Part shown: positions 8,885 through 23,320 of the stretch, in pieces
Numbering within the stretch: the first letter of the stretch is position 1
Layout: each line of letters starts with the position of its first letter
Assembly (NCBI RefSeq): GCF_007829435.1
Contig: NZ_VLJN01000001.1
Span: 52,157 to 97,231, forward strand
Direction of reading: 5' to 3'
DNA length: 45,075 nt
From: Cupriavidus gilardii J11
GTDB taxonomy: Bacteria > Pseudomonadota > Gammaproteobacteria > Burkholderiales > Burkholderiaceae
Notes under the pieces: generated by a model
Seen by the model: only the letters and a program-made list of their open reading frames with translations
Databases searched by the model: none
Told to the model about the DNA's origin: nothing
Translations under genes and position numbers: made by a program

Positions 8885-9340
8885 ATGTCCGTCTACGATA
8901 CCCTCGCCCGCCTTGGCGTCGAACTGCCCACCGCCGGCGCACCGGCCGCGGCCTATGTGATGGCCGCCCAGACCGGCAACACGGTGTTCCTGTCCGGGCA
9001 TATCGCGCGCAAGGACGGCAAGCCGTGGGCGGGCAAGCTCGGACAGACCATGGGTACCGAAGAGGGCAAGGCCGCCGCGCGCGCCATCGCCATCGACCTG
9101 CTGGCCACGCTGCACGCCCACGTCGGCGACCTCAACCGCGTCACCCGCATCGTCAAGGTCATGAGCCTGGTCAATTCGACGCCCGATTTCACGGAACAGC
9201 ATCTGGTGACCAATGGCGCGTCGGAATTCCTGGTCGAAGTGTTCGGCGACAAGGGCAAGCACGCGCGCAGCGCGTTCGGCGTGGCACAGATCCCGATGGG
9301 CGCCTGTGTCGAGATCGAAATGATCGTCGAGGTCCAGTAA
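8885..9340 (+). CDS. RidA/YjgF family protein
   Basis: A 151-residue cytoplasmic protein of the RidA (YjgF/YER057c/UK114) superfamily, in the subgroup with a longer N-terminus. Key stretches are TGNTVFLSGHIARKDG, NRVTRIVKVMSLVNS and the C-terminal GVAQIPMGACVEIEMIVEV. Classical RidA hydrolyses reactive 2-aminoacrylate and other enamine/imine products of PLP enzymes, using the Arg in the IPMGA(R) motif. Here the residue after IPMGA is Cys, so this member may not be a classical deaminase. AGGAG precedes ATG 8885 by 5 bases. A PLP aminotransferase follows 102 bases downstream, which fits a role in clearing its by-products; that link is inferred. Confidence 0.88.
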   Translation: MSVYDTLARLGVELPTAGAPAAAYVMAAQTGNTVFLSGHIARKDGKPWAGKLGQTMGTEEGKAAARAIAIDLLATLHAHVGDLNRVTRIVKVMSLVNSTPDFTEQHLVTNGASEFLVEVFGDKGKHARSAFGVAQIPMGACVEIEMIVEVQ

Positions 9341-9400
9341 GCACATCCGACGCGCCGCCCGGCGATCCGCCAGCGGCCGTCGCATTCATCATTGCAAACC

Positions 9401-9421
9401 GGGTGCGGCAGATCCGCACCC
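9401..9421. other. Perfect hairpin before the aminotransferase
   Basis: GGGTGCGG-CAGAT-CCGCACCC is an 8-bp stem with a 5-base loop, ending 21 bases before the next start codon. There is no U-run, so it is not a standard terminator; it may limit read-through or stabilise RNA ends between ridA-type and aminotransferase genes. Confidence 0.45.
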
Positions 9422-9442
9422 CTTCCACACCACGAGACCACT

Positions 9443-10630
9443 ATGCATTGGGCCATCTCCCGCCGGGCACAACAACTGACCAGCTCGGCCATCCGTGAAA
9501 TCCTGAAGGTCACCGAGCGTCCGGAAGTCATTTCCTTCGCCGGCGGCCTGCCCTCGCCGGCGACATTCCCGGTCGCGGCCATGGAACAGGCGGTGGCCCG
9601 CGTATTCGCCGACAATCCGCAGGGCGCGCTGCAATACGCCGCCACCGAGGGTTATCTGCCGCTGCGCGAATTCGTCGCCCGCCGGCACAACGTCACGGCG
9701 GACCGCGTGCTGATCACCACCGGCTCGCAGCAGGCGCTGGACCTGCTGGCCAAGGTGTTGATCGATCCGGGCAGCCCGGTGCTGGTCGAAACGCCGAGCT
9801 ACCTGGGCGCGCTGCAGGCGTTCTCGCTGTTCGAACCGGAATTCGTGTCGGTGCCGAGCGACGACCAGAGCCTGCTGCCCGAAGCGCTGACAGCCGAGCT
9901 GACCGCCGGCGCACGCTTCCTGTACGCGCTGCCCAACTTCCAGAACCCGACTGGCCGCCGCATGCCTTTGGCGCGCCGGCAGGCGCTGGTGCAGCGCGCC
10001 CGCGAGCTGGGCGTGCTGCTGATCGAGGACGATCCGTACGGCGAGCTGAGCTACACCGGCGACCAGTTGCCCACGCTGCTGTCGATGAACCCGGACGGCG
10101 TGATCTACATGGGCTCGTTCTCCAAGGTGCTCGCGCCGGGCCTGCGGCTGGGCTACGTGATCGCCCCGCCCGATCTGCATTTCAAGCTATGCCAGGCCAA
10201 GCAGGCTTCCGACCTGCACACGCCGACGTTTACGCAGCGCGTCGCCTACGAGACCGTGCGCGACGGTTTCCTGGACACGCATATCCCGACCATCCGCCAG
10301 CTGTACGGCAGCCAGTGCCAGGCCATGCTCGACTCGCTGCGGCGCCACATGCCGGCGGGCGTCAAGTGGAACACGCCGGAGGGCGGCATGTTCATCTGGA
10401 TGGAACTGCCGGAGGGACTGGACAGCGTGGCGATCCTGGCCGAGGCGGTCAAGCGCAATGTCGCGTACGTGCCAGGCGCCCCGTTCTACGCCAGCAACCC
10501 GCGTAACAACACGCTGCGGCTGGCCTTTGTCACGGTGCCCCGGGAGCGCATCGAGCAGGGCGTGGCGATTCTGGGCCAGCTGTTCACCGAGGCCATCGCC
10601 GCGCAGGCCGCGCCCCCCAAGGCGGCCTGA
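9443..10630 (+). CDS. PLP-dependent aminotransferase (class I/II, 2-aminoadipate/MocR-like type)
   Basis: A 395-residue fold-type I aminotransferase without a DNA-binding domain. FAGGLPSPATFPV near the N-terminus, TTGSQQALDLLAKVL, the ALPNFQNPTGRRM loop, LLIEDDPYGELSY (the Asp that contacts the PLP pyridine nitrogen) and GSFSKVLAPGLRLGY (Schiff-base Lys) are all present. This group includes LysN-type 2-aminoadipate and branched or aromatic aminotransferases; the exact substrate is not clear. ATG 9443 begins at MHWAISRRAQQL, the usual start of this family. A RidA-family gene lies upstream on the same strand. Confidence 0.92.
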   Translation: MHWAISRRAQQLTSSAIREILKVTERPEVISFAGGLPSPATFPVAAMEQAVARVFADNPQGALQYAATEGYLPLREFVARRHNVTADRVLITTGSQQALDLLAKVLIDPGSPVLVETPSYLGALQAFSLFEPEFVSVPSDDQSLLPEALTAELTAGARFLYALPNFQNPTGRRMPLARRQALVQRARELGVLLIEDDPYGELSYTGDQLPTLLSMNPDGVIYMGSFSKVLAPGLRLGYVIAPPDLHFKLCQAKQASDLHTPTFTQRVAYETVRDGFLDTHIPTIRQLYGSQCQAMLDSLRRHMPAGVKWNTPEGGMFIWMELPEGLDSVAILAEAVKRNVAYVPGAPFYASNPRNNTLRLAFVTVPRERIEQGVAILGQLFTEAIAAQAAPPKAA

Positions 10631-10634
10631 CGAC

Positions 10635-10653
10635 ACCGGGCGCGCCCGGTTTC
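10635..10653 (+). terminator. Palindromic hairpin after the aminotransferase
   Basis: ACCGGGCG-CGCCCGGT is a 16-bp palindrome 4 bases past the aminotransferase stop, followed by TTTCCCC. The T-run is short, so termination may be partial. Confidence 0.45.
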
Positions 10654-10712
10654 CCCGGGGCGCCCGCCATCGTCTAAGCTTCACCACATCGAAAAAACAG
10701 GGGAACGCCATC

Positions 10713-11357
10713 ATGCTGCGGATCTGGGGCCGGCTGTCGTCGATCAACGTGCAAAAGGTGGTCTGGTGCGCGCGTGAGCTGCATCTGGACCATGAACGCA
10801 TCGACATCGGCGTGACGCGGGGCGACCTCGATACCGAAGCCTATGTCCGCCTGAACCCGAACCGGCTGATTCCCGTGATCGAGGATTTCCGCGGCACCGA
10901 TGTCGGCGGCGAGCCCTTCGTGCTGTGGGAGTCCAATGCGATCGTGCGCTATCTGTGCGCCCGCTATGGCGAGGGCACCCTGTGGCCGGAGGACGTGGAA
11001 ACGCGCGCGTCGGCAGACCGCTGGATGGACTGGCAGAACACCGCTTTCACGCCGGCGATGGTGCACGCCTTCGTGCAATCCGTGCGCACCGCGCCGGAGG
11101 CCCGCGATGCCGAGGCGATCGCACGCTCCTGCAAACGGACCGAGCCGCTGGCCGCGTTGCTCGACAAGGCGCTGACGGGCCGCGACTTCATCTGCGACGA
11201 CCGTTTCACCATGGCCGACATCTCGCTGGCCTGCGCGGCGCATCGGTGGATGGGGATGCCGGTGGAACGCGAGCCGCGTCCGGCGCTGGAACGGTGGCTT
11301 GCCAGCATGCGGGCCAGGCCGGCGGCGGAGGGGATTCTGGTGTTGCCGCTGGTTTGA
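10713..11357 (+). CDS. Glutathione S-transferase family protein
   Basis: A 214-residue cytosolic GST. The N-terminal thioredoxin-like domain begins MLRIWGRLSSINVQKVVW, with a Ser pair in the position of the catalytic Ser/Cys, and includes the cis-proline loop NRLIPVIED and WESNAIVRYLC, which binds the glutathione glutamyl group. The all-helical C-terminal domain contains the N-capping FTMADISLA. AGGGGAA stands 7 bases before ATG 10713. The likely role is conjugation or reduction of electrophiles; the substrate is unknown. A gap of about 310 bases follows. Confidence 0.92.
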   Translation: MLRIWGRLSSINVQKVVWCARELHLDHERIDIGVTRGDLDTEAYVRLNPNRLIPVIEDFRGTDVGGEPFVLWESNAIVRYLCARYGEGTLWPEDVETRASADRWMDWQNTAFTPAMVHAFVQSVRTAPEARDAEAIARSCKRTEPLAALLDKALTGRDFICDDRFTMADISLACAAHRWMGMPVEREPRPALERWLASMRARPAAEGILVLPLV

Positions 11358-11381
11358 GGTTGGCGGTTTTTTAGGCTGATA

Positions 11382-11407
11382 CTGGCCTCTCCCCCGCCCC
11401 TCTCCAT
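11382..11407. repeat. REP-like repeat, left half only
   Basis: CTGGCCTCTCCCCCGCCCC followed by TCTCC, without a matching right arm, about 25 bases past the GST stop. The following CCGCCCCTCCCGCC is similar but no longer palindromic; the copy looks decayed. Confidence 0.6.
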
Positions 11408-11546
11408 TCCGCCCCTCCCGCCTTCCCGCCCCGCAACGAATTGGAGTACTCTGCACACCGCAGCGCAGCAGGGCAGCGCGGGCATGCTGAATCCGCTTCA
11501 TCGACCCCGTGATGCAATGTACGGTGGCTGTATCGGCTGGCGTACA

Positions 11547-11563
11547 TACAATCGATCGATTGT
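11547..11563. promoter_or_regulatory. Palindromic operator overlapping a -10 element upstream of lldP
   Basis: ACAATCGATCGATTGT (11548-11563) is a perfect 16-bp palindrome. A -10-like TACAAT (11547-11552) overlaps its left half; the -35 is weak. It lies about 107 bases before the lldP start in the 312-base gap between GST and lldP, which otherwise holds only a decayed repeat. The placement suits a repressor, for example a GntR-family lactate regulator, but no such regulator is in the window. Confidence 0.5.
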
Positions 11564-11669
11564 CTGCAGCGCAGCATGGGTCACCTTCGGTCGCACGGTG
11601 CGTGCGGACAATCGGGCGAGGACCTTCCGCAGAAGAAGGCCTCTCCGCCATCACTGAGGAGGATGAAAC

Positions 11670-13346
<1,677 letters not shown>

Positions 13347-13371
13347 CCGGCCCTTTCGAGACACTCCTTGC

Positions 13372-13400
13372 CGCCCCGCTTGGCCGGGGCGTTTTTTTTT
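13372..13400 (+). terminator. Intrinsic terminator of lldP
   Basis: CGCCCCG, loop CTTGGC, CGGGGCG, then nine T: a 7-bp GC stem with a long U-run starting 25 bases after the lldP stop. Confidence 0.92.
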
Positions 13401-13560
13401 GCCTGATTCGTTAATGCGTTAGCAAGTTACCTGTTGTCGCTTGTCAAGCCACGTTGGCCACCGACCGGCAAGAAGCGACAGAAAACGCCAAAACCCGTCG
13501 ATCGGCATGGCACGTGCGCGCGAGCCTGTATGCCAACCTCACGCACGGAGACACAACGGC

Positions 13561-14985
13561 ATGCTGCGCATCGCTCCCAACCCCATTACGCCAGACAACC
13601 TTGCGAAGGCCTGGCCGGCATTCATTTCCGCTGGCAGTGCCACCCCCTACTACGCGCTCGATCGCACCGTCACGATCGGCAGGTACCAGGGCCGGCTGGA
13701 GTACATCCGCTGTAACACCGCGCAGGATCGTGCGGGCCGCCATGCGGTGCTGTCGGACCTGTTCACGCCACGACACGGCAGTGCGAGCGACCCGGGACGC
13801 AGCCAGAGCTACCAGATCCGCGCGGTCGCCCTTGTGGAGACGCCGCGCAACGTGCTGCGCAAGGTTTTCGACAGGCTCTTCCACGGCATCCGCTTCGATG
13901 GCACGAGGTCGCTGACGGCACGGGAGCTCAGGGCCTTCCTGCATCTCGAAGAGTCCATCCGCAAGCTGAAGGACGGCGTCGTCGCGCAGGCGCAGCCACC
14001 CGGTGGCGAAGGCGAGCCCATCGCGCCAATGGAGCCCATCGTGCCCGACGAGGCAGCGGTGGCCGCACCCCCCACGGGCAGTTTGCAGCGGCTGAACGAC
14101 TGGATTGCGCTACACAACGCGCCACGCGATGCCGAGGAAGCGCTGCGTCGCCATTTGCGGCACGCGGATCCGGAACGCTGGCCGGACATCGAGCCGCTGC
14201 TGATGGTGCCAGCCGTCGCCGACATGGTATGGAAGGACCGCCGCCTGCTGACCTGTCTGGTCGACCGCTGTCCGGATCATGAAGCGCTATACCGGCTGGC
14301 GGCCACCTGCGACCCTTCCCGGCCCGATCCGCGGCCGGGACTGCGGGTGATGATGGACGACCACCATCTGATGGACGCCTATGTGCTGCCGCTTCTGCAC
14401 AGCGCGATCGAACCGCTGTCACTGCTGGAGGCGACGGACGCCCTGGCGCCGTTCCGTGGACTGCAGACGGAGGGCGGCGCGCAGTTGTTCTGGGCCGACG
14501 CCCAGGCCGGTGTCATGCGGAGTACGTCCGTGTGGACCACGCTGGCGCACAAGGCGACGACGATCGATCAGCTGGTGGACCTGTACACGTTCCACCCTGA
14601 GCTGCCATACCAGCGTTTCATCGAAACCGCGCTCGCCAACATGGGCGTGCGCCAGTCGGCGAGCTACGTCGCCACGGTTGACCAGATCATCCAGGACGCG
14701 TTGCGAGCGATCGACGTGACCGACCCCGACGACCGCTCGCGCTCGGTCGAGATCGGGACGCTGCGGCGACTGGTCGAGCGGACCCTGCCGGCGTTCCTCG
14801 CGGGCCCCGATCCGACGCGCGGTTCGATTCCGCGCAGCGCTCGCGATAAGAGACTCGCCCTGCTGTCGGTCGGCACCCAGATTCCGACCGCCCTCGCCAG
14901 TGCCAGACGGCATCTGGGCCATCTGATTCAATTCGATGCGCTGGTGGCATGCACGCCGGGCTGGAACTGGGAGCTCGCCCATTGA
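13561..14985 (+). CDS. Hypothetical protein, 474 residues, no recognised family
   Basis: I do not recognise this protein. It has no signal peptide and no obvious membrane helix. Residues 1-135 contain an aromatic-rich block (TPYYALDRTVTIGRYQGRL) and a basic helical block. Residues 140-170 are a Pro/Glu/Ala linker. The rest is mostly helical and rich in Leu, Arg and Asp. The frame stays open upstream to 13441, but ATG 13561 has GGAG about 12 bases before it and begins the compact sequence. It stands alone between the lldP terminator and the convergent parC terminator, on the plus strand. It may be a lineage-specific accessory protein or a secreted effector; neither is shown by the sequence. 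Confidence 0.6.
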   Translation: MLRIAPNPITPDNLAKAWPAFISAGSATPYYALDRTVTIGRYQGRLEYIRCNTAQDRAGRHAVLSDLFTPRHGSASDPGRSQSYQIRAVALVETPRNVLRKVFDRLFHGIRFDGTRSLTARELRAFLHLEESIRKLKDGVVAQAQPPGGEGEPIAPMEPIVPDEAAVAAPPTGSLQRLNDWIALHNAPRDAEEALRRHLRHADPERWPDIEPLLMVPAVADMVWKDRRLLTCLVDRCPDHEALYRLAATCDPSRPDPRPGLRVMMDDHHLMDAYVLPLLHSAIEPLSLLEATDALAPFRGLQTEGGAQLFWADAQAGVMRSTSVWTTLAHKATTIDQLVDLYTFHPELPYQRFIETALANMGVRQSASYVATVDQIIQDALRAIDVTDPDDRSRSVEIGTLRRLVERTLPAFLAGPDPTRGSIPRSARDKRLALLSVGTQIPTALASARRHLGHLIQFDALVACTPGWNWELAH

Positions 14986-15151
14986 ACAGCGACAGCGGGC
15001 ACAGTGCGCGCCGTCACCTCCGGCGCGCCCTACGAGGGCGCTGACGCGACAGAACAAGGCGGAATGGGATAGTGCGATGGCGGCACTGGCGCGACTGCCG
15101 TCGCCATGACGTCGGCCGGCGCGATGGTCACCGCAGCCGCCATGCAGCCAT

Positions 15152-15178
15152 AAAAAAGGGGGCTGGCCGCCCCCTTTT
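15152..15178 (-). terminator. Terminator of parE-parC, also usable from the plus strand
   Basis: AAAAAA-GGGGGC-TGGCC-GCCCCC-TTTT. Read on the minus strand it is a 6-bp GC stem followed by six U, 25 bases beyond the parC stop. On the plus strand four T follow, so it can also end transcripts of the orphan gene. Confidence 0.9.
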
Positions 15179-15203
15179 CACTGCGCCTTCCGAGACTGGC
15201 GCG

Positions 15204-17528
15204 CTACGCCTGCCGCACCGGCGCGATCGCCATCTCCTTGAGCCGCGCCTCGACCGCCTTGCCCTTGCGCGCCCGCTTGCCGACGTAGGGCAGCAGATTC
15301 GTGCCGGCGAGCTTCTGCGTCGACGGCTTGCCGCCCCGGCCGATCCCGCTCAGTTCGAGCCCCGGCGCGCCGACCGCCACCACGTGCGTCAGCGACTCCT
15401 TCGGCTCCAGCTCCATCAGGATCACGCCACGGCCGCCGCCGGCCAGCACCTTGATCTCGTCCAGTGCCACCAGCAGCAGGCGGCCGTTGCCGGACAGGCA
15501 GGCGCCATGCGTGGCATCGTCCGCGATCGGCGCCGGAGCCAGCGGCGCGTCGCCTTCGTCCAGCGTCAGGAAGGACTTGCCGCCCTTCTGCCGGCTCACC
15601 ATGTCGCCGACCTTGCTCTGGAAGCCATTGCCGTTGCGCGTGGCGATCAGCAGCCGCTGCTCGGCAGGGCCCGCGAAGGTGTGCGCGATCTGCGTGCCCG
15701 ATTGCAGTTCCACCAGCGTGGTCAGCGGCACGCCATCGCCGCGTCCGCCGGGCAGCCCGGCCACCGGCACCGTGTAGACACGGCCATTGCTGCCGAAGAT
15801 CAGCAGCACGTCGACGGTGCGGCATTCGAACGTGCGGTACAGCGCGTCGCCGGCCTTGAACGCGAACTGCTGCGAATCGTGGCCGTGGCCCTGGCGCGTG
15901 CGCACCCAGCCCTTCTGCGACACCACCACGGTGATCGGTTCGTCGACCACGCGCACCTCGGCGGCGGCGCGGCGCTCTTCCTGGATCAGCGTGCGGCGCG
16001 GGTCCTTGTCGATGGGGCTGTACTGCCTGGCATCGGCCTCGATCTCCTTGATGATGCGACGGCGCATCATGGTCTCGGACTTCAGCAGCACGTCCAGGTC
16101 GGCCTGCTCCTCGCGCAGGTCTTTCAGTTCCTGCTCGATGCGGATGGCCTCCAGGCGCGCCAACTGGCGCAGCCGGATTTCGAGAATGTCCTCGGCCTGC
16201 CGCTCCGACAGCCCGAACGCCTGCATCAGCGCCGGCTTGGGCTCGTCGCTTTCGCGGATGATGCGGATCACCTCGTCGATATTGAGCAGCACCAGCATGC
16301 GGCCTTCGAGGATGTGAATGCGATCCTCCACCTTGCCGAGCCGATGGCGCGTGCGCCGGGTGACCGTCTCGAAGCGGAACGCGATCCACTCTCGCAGGAT
16401 TTCCAGCATGCCCTTCTGCCGGGGCCGGCCGTCCATGCCGATCATCACGAGATTGATCGGCGCACCGCTTTCGAGGCTGGTATGCGCGAGCAGCGTCTGC
16501 GCGAACTCCTGCTGCGCGATGTTCTTGCTCTTGGGCTCGAACACCAGCCGCACGGGCGCGTCCTTGCCGGATTCGTCCCGCACCGCGTCGAGCACGCCCA
16601 GCATGGTCTGCTTGAGCTGCAACTGCTCGGGCGTCAGCGACTTCTTGCCGGCGCGCACCTTCGGGTTGGTGATTTCCTCGATCTCCTCCAGCACCTTCTG
16701 CGCCGAGGTGCCGGGCGGAAGCTCGGTAACCACCAGCTGCCACTGGCCGCGCGCCATCTCCTCGATGGTCCAGCGCGCGCGCACCTTCAGGCTGCCGCGA
16801 CCGCTCTCGTAGATCTGCGCGATATCGGCGGGCGACGAGATGATCTGCCCGCCGCCGGGGTAGTCGGGGCCCGGCATCAGCGCCAGCACCTCGTCCAGCG
16901 TGATGTTCGGATTGCGGATCACCGCCACGGTTGCCGCCGCGACCTCGCGCAGATTGTGCGGCGGCACCTCGGTGGCCATGCCCACCGCGATGCCCGAGGC
17001 GCCGTTCAGCAGCACGAACGGCAGCCGCGCCGGCAACAGCTTCGGCTCCTCCATCGAGCCGTCGTAGTTGGGCGCGAAGTCGACCGTACCCTGGTCGATC
17101 TCGTCGAGCAGCAGCCGCGCGATCGGCGTCAGCCGCGCCTCGGTATAGCGCATCGCCGCCGCGCCGTCGCCGTCGCGCGAGCCGAAGTTGCCCTGGCCGT
17201 CGATCAGCGGATAGCGCAGCGAGAAGTCCTGCGCGAGACGCACCAGCGCGTCATACGCCGACTGGTCGCCGTGCGGGTGGAATTTGCCCAGCACGTCGCC
17301 GACCACGCGGGCCGACTTCACCGGCTTGGCGTCGGCGCGCAGGCCCATCTCGTGCATCGCGAACAGGATGCGGCGCTGCACCGGCTTCTGGCCGTCCGCC
17401 ACTTCGGGCAGCGCGCGGCCCTTGACCACGCTGATCGCATAGTCGAGATAGGCGCGTTCGGCGTAATGGGCCAGCGTCAGCGCGTCGGCCGGCTCTTCGG
17501 GTTGAAACGTGGTGTCTTGTTGGTCCAT
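15204..17528 (-). CDS. parC: DNA topoisomerase IV subunit A
   Basis: The DNA-cleaving subunit of topoisomerase IV, which decatenates daughter chromosomes; 774 residues, typical of betaproteobacterial ParC. The winged-helix CAP domain has the catalytic Tyr128 in MRYTEARL and the quinolone pocket [13 protein letters not shown] at residues 83-95. The tower and coiled-coil gate follow ([19 protein letters not shown], about residue 445). The C-terminal part is the short beta-pinwheel. At the position of E. coli ParC Ser80 this protein has Gln89, followed by Ser90. parE lies directly upstream with only 6 bases between stop and start, so the two are co-transcribed. Confidence 0.96.
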   Translation of the reverse strand: MDQQDTTFQPEEPADALTLAHYAERAYLDYAISVVKGRALPEVADGQKPVQRRILFAMHEMGLRADAKPVKSARVVGDVLGKFHPHGDQSAYDALVRLAQDFSLRYPLIDGQGNFGSRDGDGAAAMRYTEARLTPIARLLLDEIDQGTVDFAPNYDGSMEEPKLLPARLPFVLLNGASGIAVGMATEVPPHNLREVAAATVAVIRNPNITLDEVLALMPGPDYPGGGQIISSPADIAQIYESGRGSLKVRARWTIEEMARGQWQLVVTELPPGTSAQKVLEEIEEITNPKVRAGKKSLTPEQLQLKQTMLGVLDAVRDESGKDAPVRLVFEPKSKNIAQQEFAQTLLAHTSLESGAPINLVMIGMDGRPRQKGMLEILREWIAFRFETVTRRTRHRLGKVEDRIHILEGRMLVLLNIDEVIRIIRESDEPKPALMQAFGLSERQAEDILEIRLRQLARLEAIRIEQELKDLREEQADLDVLLKSETMMRRRIIKEIEADARQYSPIDKDPRRTLIQEERRAAAEVRVVDEPITVVVSQKGWVRTRQGHGHDSQQFAFKAGDALYRTFECRTVDVLLIFGSNGRVYTVPVAGLPGGRGDGVPLTTLVELQSGTQIAHTFAGPAEQRLLIATRNGNGFQSKVGDMVSRQKGGKSFLTLDEGDAPLAPAPIADDATHGACLSGNGRLLLVALDEIKVLAGGGRGVILMELEPKESLTHVVAVGAPGLELSGIGRGGKPSTQKLAGTNLLPYVGKRARKGKAVEARLKEMAIAPVRQA

Positions 17529-17534
17529 GGATGA

Positions 17535-19526
<1,992 letters not shown>

Positions 19527-19820
19527 GGAGTCGCTACAAAAGTGGATTTCACGGCCGCGGGACGGCCGGGCAGGCAGCATTGTAATGGATGGGCGGTGGG
19601 GGGAAATTCTCGAAATACAGGGGGATTGGGGCGGCGAAGGGTTTGGGTCAGGGGGACAGCCACGGCAAAAAACCCCGCCACGCAACCTTCGCCAATGCGG
19701 AGTACACTCGCCGGATCGCGCCGCGGGATAGCCACGCTAGAGGGTCGATACCCGCGCGCCGACGTCACCACGGCGTCACACAAAACCAAAAGAACGGACA
19801 ACGACACCAACGAGCCCGCC

Positions 19821-21038
19821 ATGCCAACGTCATCCCGCCAACTTTCCCTGACCACCGTGCTGATCTGCGGCGGCCTGCTGGTCACCCTGTCCATGGGCAT
19901 CCGCCATGGTTTCGGCCTGTTCAATCTGCCGATCACGCAGGCGCACGGCTGGAGCCGCGAGACCTTCGCCTTCGCGCTGGCGCTGCAGAACCTGATGTGG
20001 GGCGCTACCCAGCCGTTCGCCGGCGCGCTGGCCGACAAGTTCGGCCCGATCCGCATCATGGTGGTGGGCGTCGCGCTGTACGTGGCTGGCCTGGTGGTGA
20101 TGGCGCTGGCGTCCAGCGGCACGCTGTTCGCGTCCGGCGCCGGCGTGCTGATCGGCATCGCGCAATCTGGCACCACCTACAGCGTGGTGTACGGCGTGAT
20201 CGGCCGCGTCGCCAGCCCGGACAAGCGTGTCTGGGCCATGGGCATCGCCGCCGCGGCCGGTTCGTTCGGGCAGTTCCTGATGATTCCGGTCGAGCAGGGT
20301 CTGATCTCGGGCCTCGGCTGGCAGAACGCGTTGTTCGTGCTGGCGCTGCTGGCCTGCATCATGCTGCCGCTGGCGCTGTCGCTTCGCGAGCCCAAGGGCG
20401 GCGGCGCGCTGGCCGGACACCAGCAGACCATCGGCCAGGCGGTTCGGGAGGCGTTCGGCAATCGCAATTTCCAGTTGCTGACGCTCGGTTACTTTGTCTG
20501 CGGCTTCCAGGTGGTCTTCATCGGCGTGCACCTGGCGCCGTATCTGAAGGACCGCGGCTTCACCGATCCAAAGGTGGCCACGGTGGCGCTGGCGCTGATC
20601 GGCCTGTTCAACGTGTTTGGGACCTACACCGCCGGGGCGCTGGGTCAGCGCATGCCCAAGCGCTATCTGCTGTCGTTCATCTACCTGAGCCGCTCGGTGG
20701 TGATCGCGGCCTATCTGCTGCTGCCCCTGACGGCCGCCAGCACCTGGGTGTTCGCGGCGCTGATGGGCGCGCTGTGGCTGTCGACGGTGCCGCTGACCAA
20801 CGGCATCATCGCGCAGGTGTTCGGCGTGCAATATCTGTCGATGCTGTCCGGCGTGGTGTTCTTCTCGCACCAGATCGGCAGCTTCCTGGGCGCGTGGCTC
20901 GGCGGCTATCTGTATGACCGCACCGGGGCGTACGACATCGTCTGGGGCATCGCGATCGCGCTGGGCGTGATGGCGGCGCTGGTCAACCTGCCGATCCGCG
21001 AACAGGCGCTGGTGCGCCCGCGGGCGGCGGCCGCCTGA
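19821..21038 (+). CDS. MFS transporter
   Basis: A 405-residue, 12-helix major facilitator protein of the inner membrane. The loop between helices 2 and 3 reads GALADKFGPIRIMVVG, the MFS signature A (G-x-L-a-D-r-x-G-x-r-x-x). The first helix region (GIRHGFGLFNLPITQAHGW) resembles monocarboxylate and oxalate/formate-type carriers. The substrate is not known; a small organic acid is a reasonable guess from similarity only. ATG 19821 is the first good methionine before helix 1. A tiny membrane peptide gene follows within 2 bases of the stop. Confidence 0.9.
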   Translation: MPTSSRQLSLTTVLICGGLLVTLSMGIRHGFGLFNLPITQAHGWSRETFAFALALQNLMWGATQPFAGALADKFGPIRIMVVGVALYVAGLVVMALASSGTLFASGAGVLIGIAQSGTTYSVVYGVIGRVASPDKRVWAMGIAAAAGSFGQFLMIPVEQGLISGLGWQNALFVLALLACIMLPLALSLREPKGGGALAGHQQTIGQAVREAFGNRNFQLLTLGYFVCGFQVVFIGVHLAPYLKDRGFTDPKVATVALALIGLFNVFGTYTAGALGQRMPKRYLLSFIYLSRSVVIAAYLLLPLTAASTWVFAALMGALWLSTVPLTNGIIAQVFGVQYLSMLSGVVFFSHQIGSFLGAWLGGYLYDRTGAYDIVWGIAIALGVMAALVNLPIREQALVRPRAAAA

Positions 21039-21040
21039 CC

Positions 21041-21172
21041 ATGGTCACGCGAACGCTGCGCGCACTGGGCATCGCCGGCTTGGGGGCGGTGCTGGCGCTT
21101 GGCTTTCTGGCATATCTGCGGCCGGGGTTCATGGTTGATATGACCAATATGGTGTTGGCCTGGTGTGGGTGA
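21041..21172 (+). CDS. 43-residue single-helix membrane peptide
   Basis: ATG 21041 opens a 43-codon frame two bases past the MFS stop: a short basic start (MVTRTLR), a hydrophobic stretch of about 20 residues rich in Leu, Gly and Ala, then LAYLRPGFMVDMTNMV and a C-terminal WCG. The pattern of one helix followed by YLRPGF-VD resembles small unnamed membrane peptides I recall from Burkholderiaceae; this is memory, not a search. Tight spacing suggests translation coupled to the transporter. Function unknown. Confidence 0.55.
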   Translation: MVTRTLRALGIAGLGAVLALGFLAYLRPGFMVDMTNMVLAWCG

Positions 21173-21191
21173 GGGTGGTTTGAGATAAGCG

Positions 21192-21214
21192 GTGACTGCC
21201 CTCTCCCCCGCCCC
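21192..21214. repeat. REP-like repeat, left half only
   Basis: GTGACTGCCCTCTCCCCCGC followed by CCC, without the core stem, sits between the small peptide gene and the convergent uup. Confidence 0.6.
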
Positions 21215-21227
21215 ATCGATTGCGCGA

Positions 21228-23192
<1,965 letters not shown>

Positions 23193-23275
23193 GAGAAGGA
23201 TCGGGCGAGAAGTGCACCCGCAGCGGGAATCCGGGCATGGTGCCGGGTATTGGCGGTGCGGGGAATGGAGCCGGC

Positions 23276-23281
23276 ATTGTA
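23276..23281 (-). promoter_or_regulatory. -10 element of a likely uup promoter
   Basis: On the minus strand TACAAT stands 84 bases before the uup start; no strong -35 is visible. It lies downstream of the hairpin at 23321-23350, so uup need not be transcribed through that hairpin. The rest of the 364-base gap between uup and the BenE-type gene holds only that hairpin and its candidate promoter. Confidence 0.4.
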
Positions 23282-23320
23282 GACTACGCGGCGGTTGGGG
23301 TTGGGTGGCCGGAGCGCCCC

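Noticed and set aside
13407-13430. hrp-type promoter box (TTCG-N16-TTCG) upstream of the orphan gene
   Set aside because: The second half reads TTAC, two mismatches, so it does not support a type III effector assignment.
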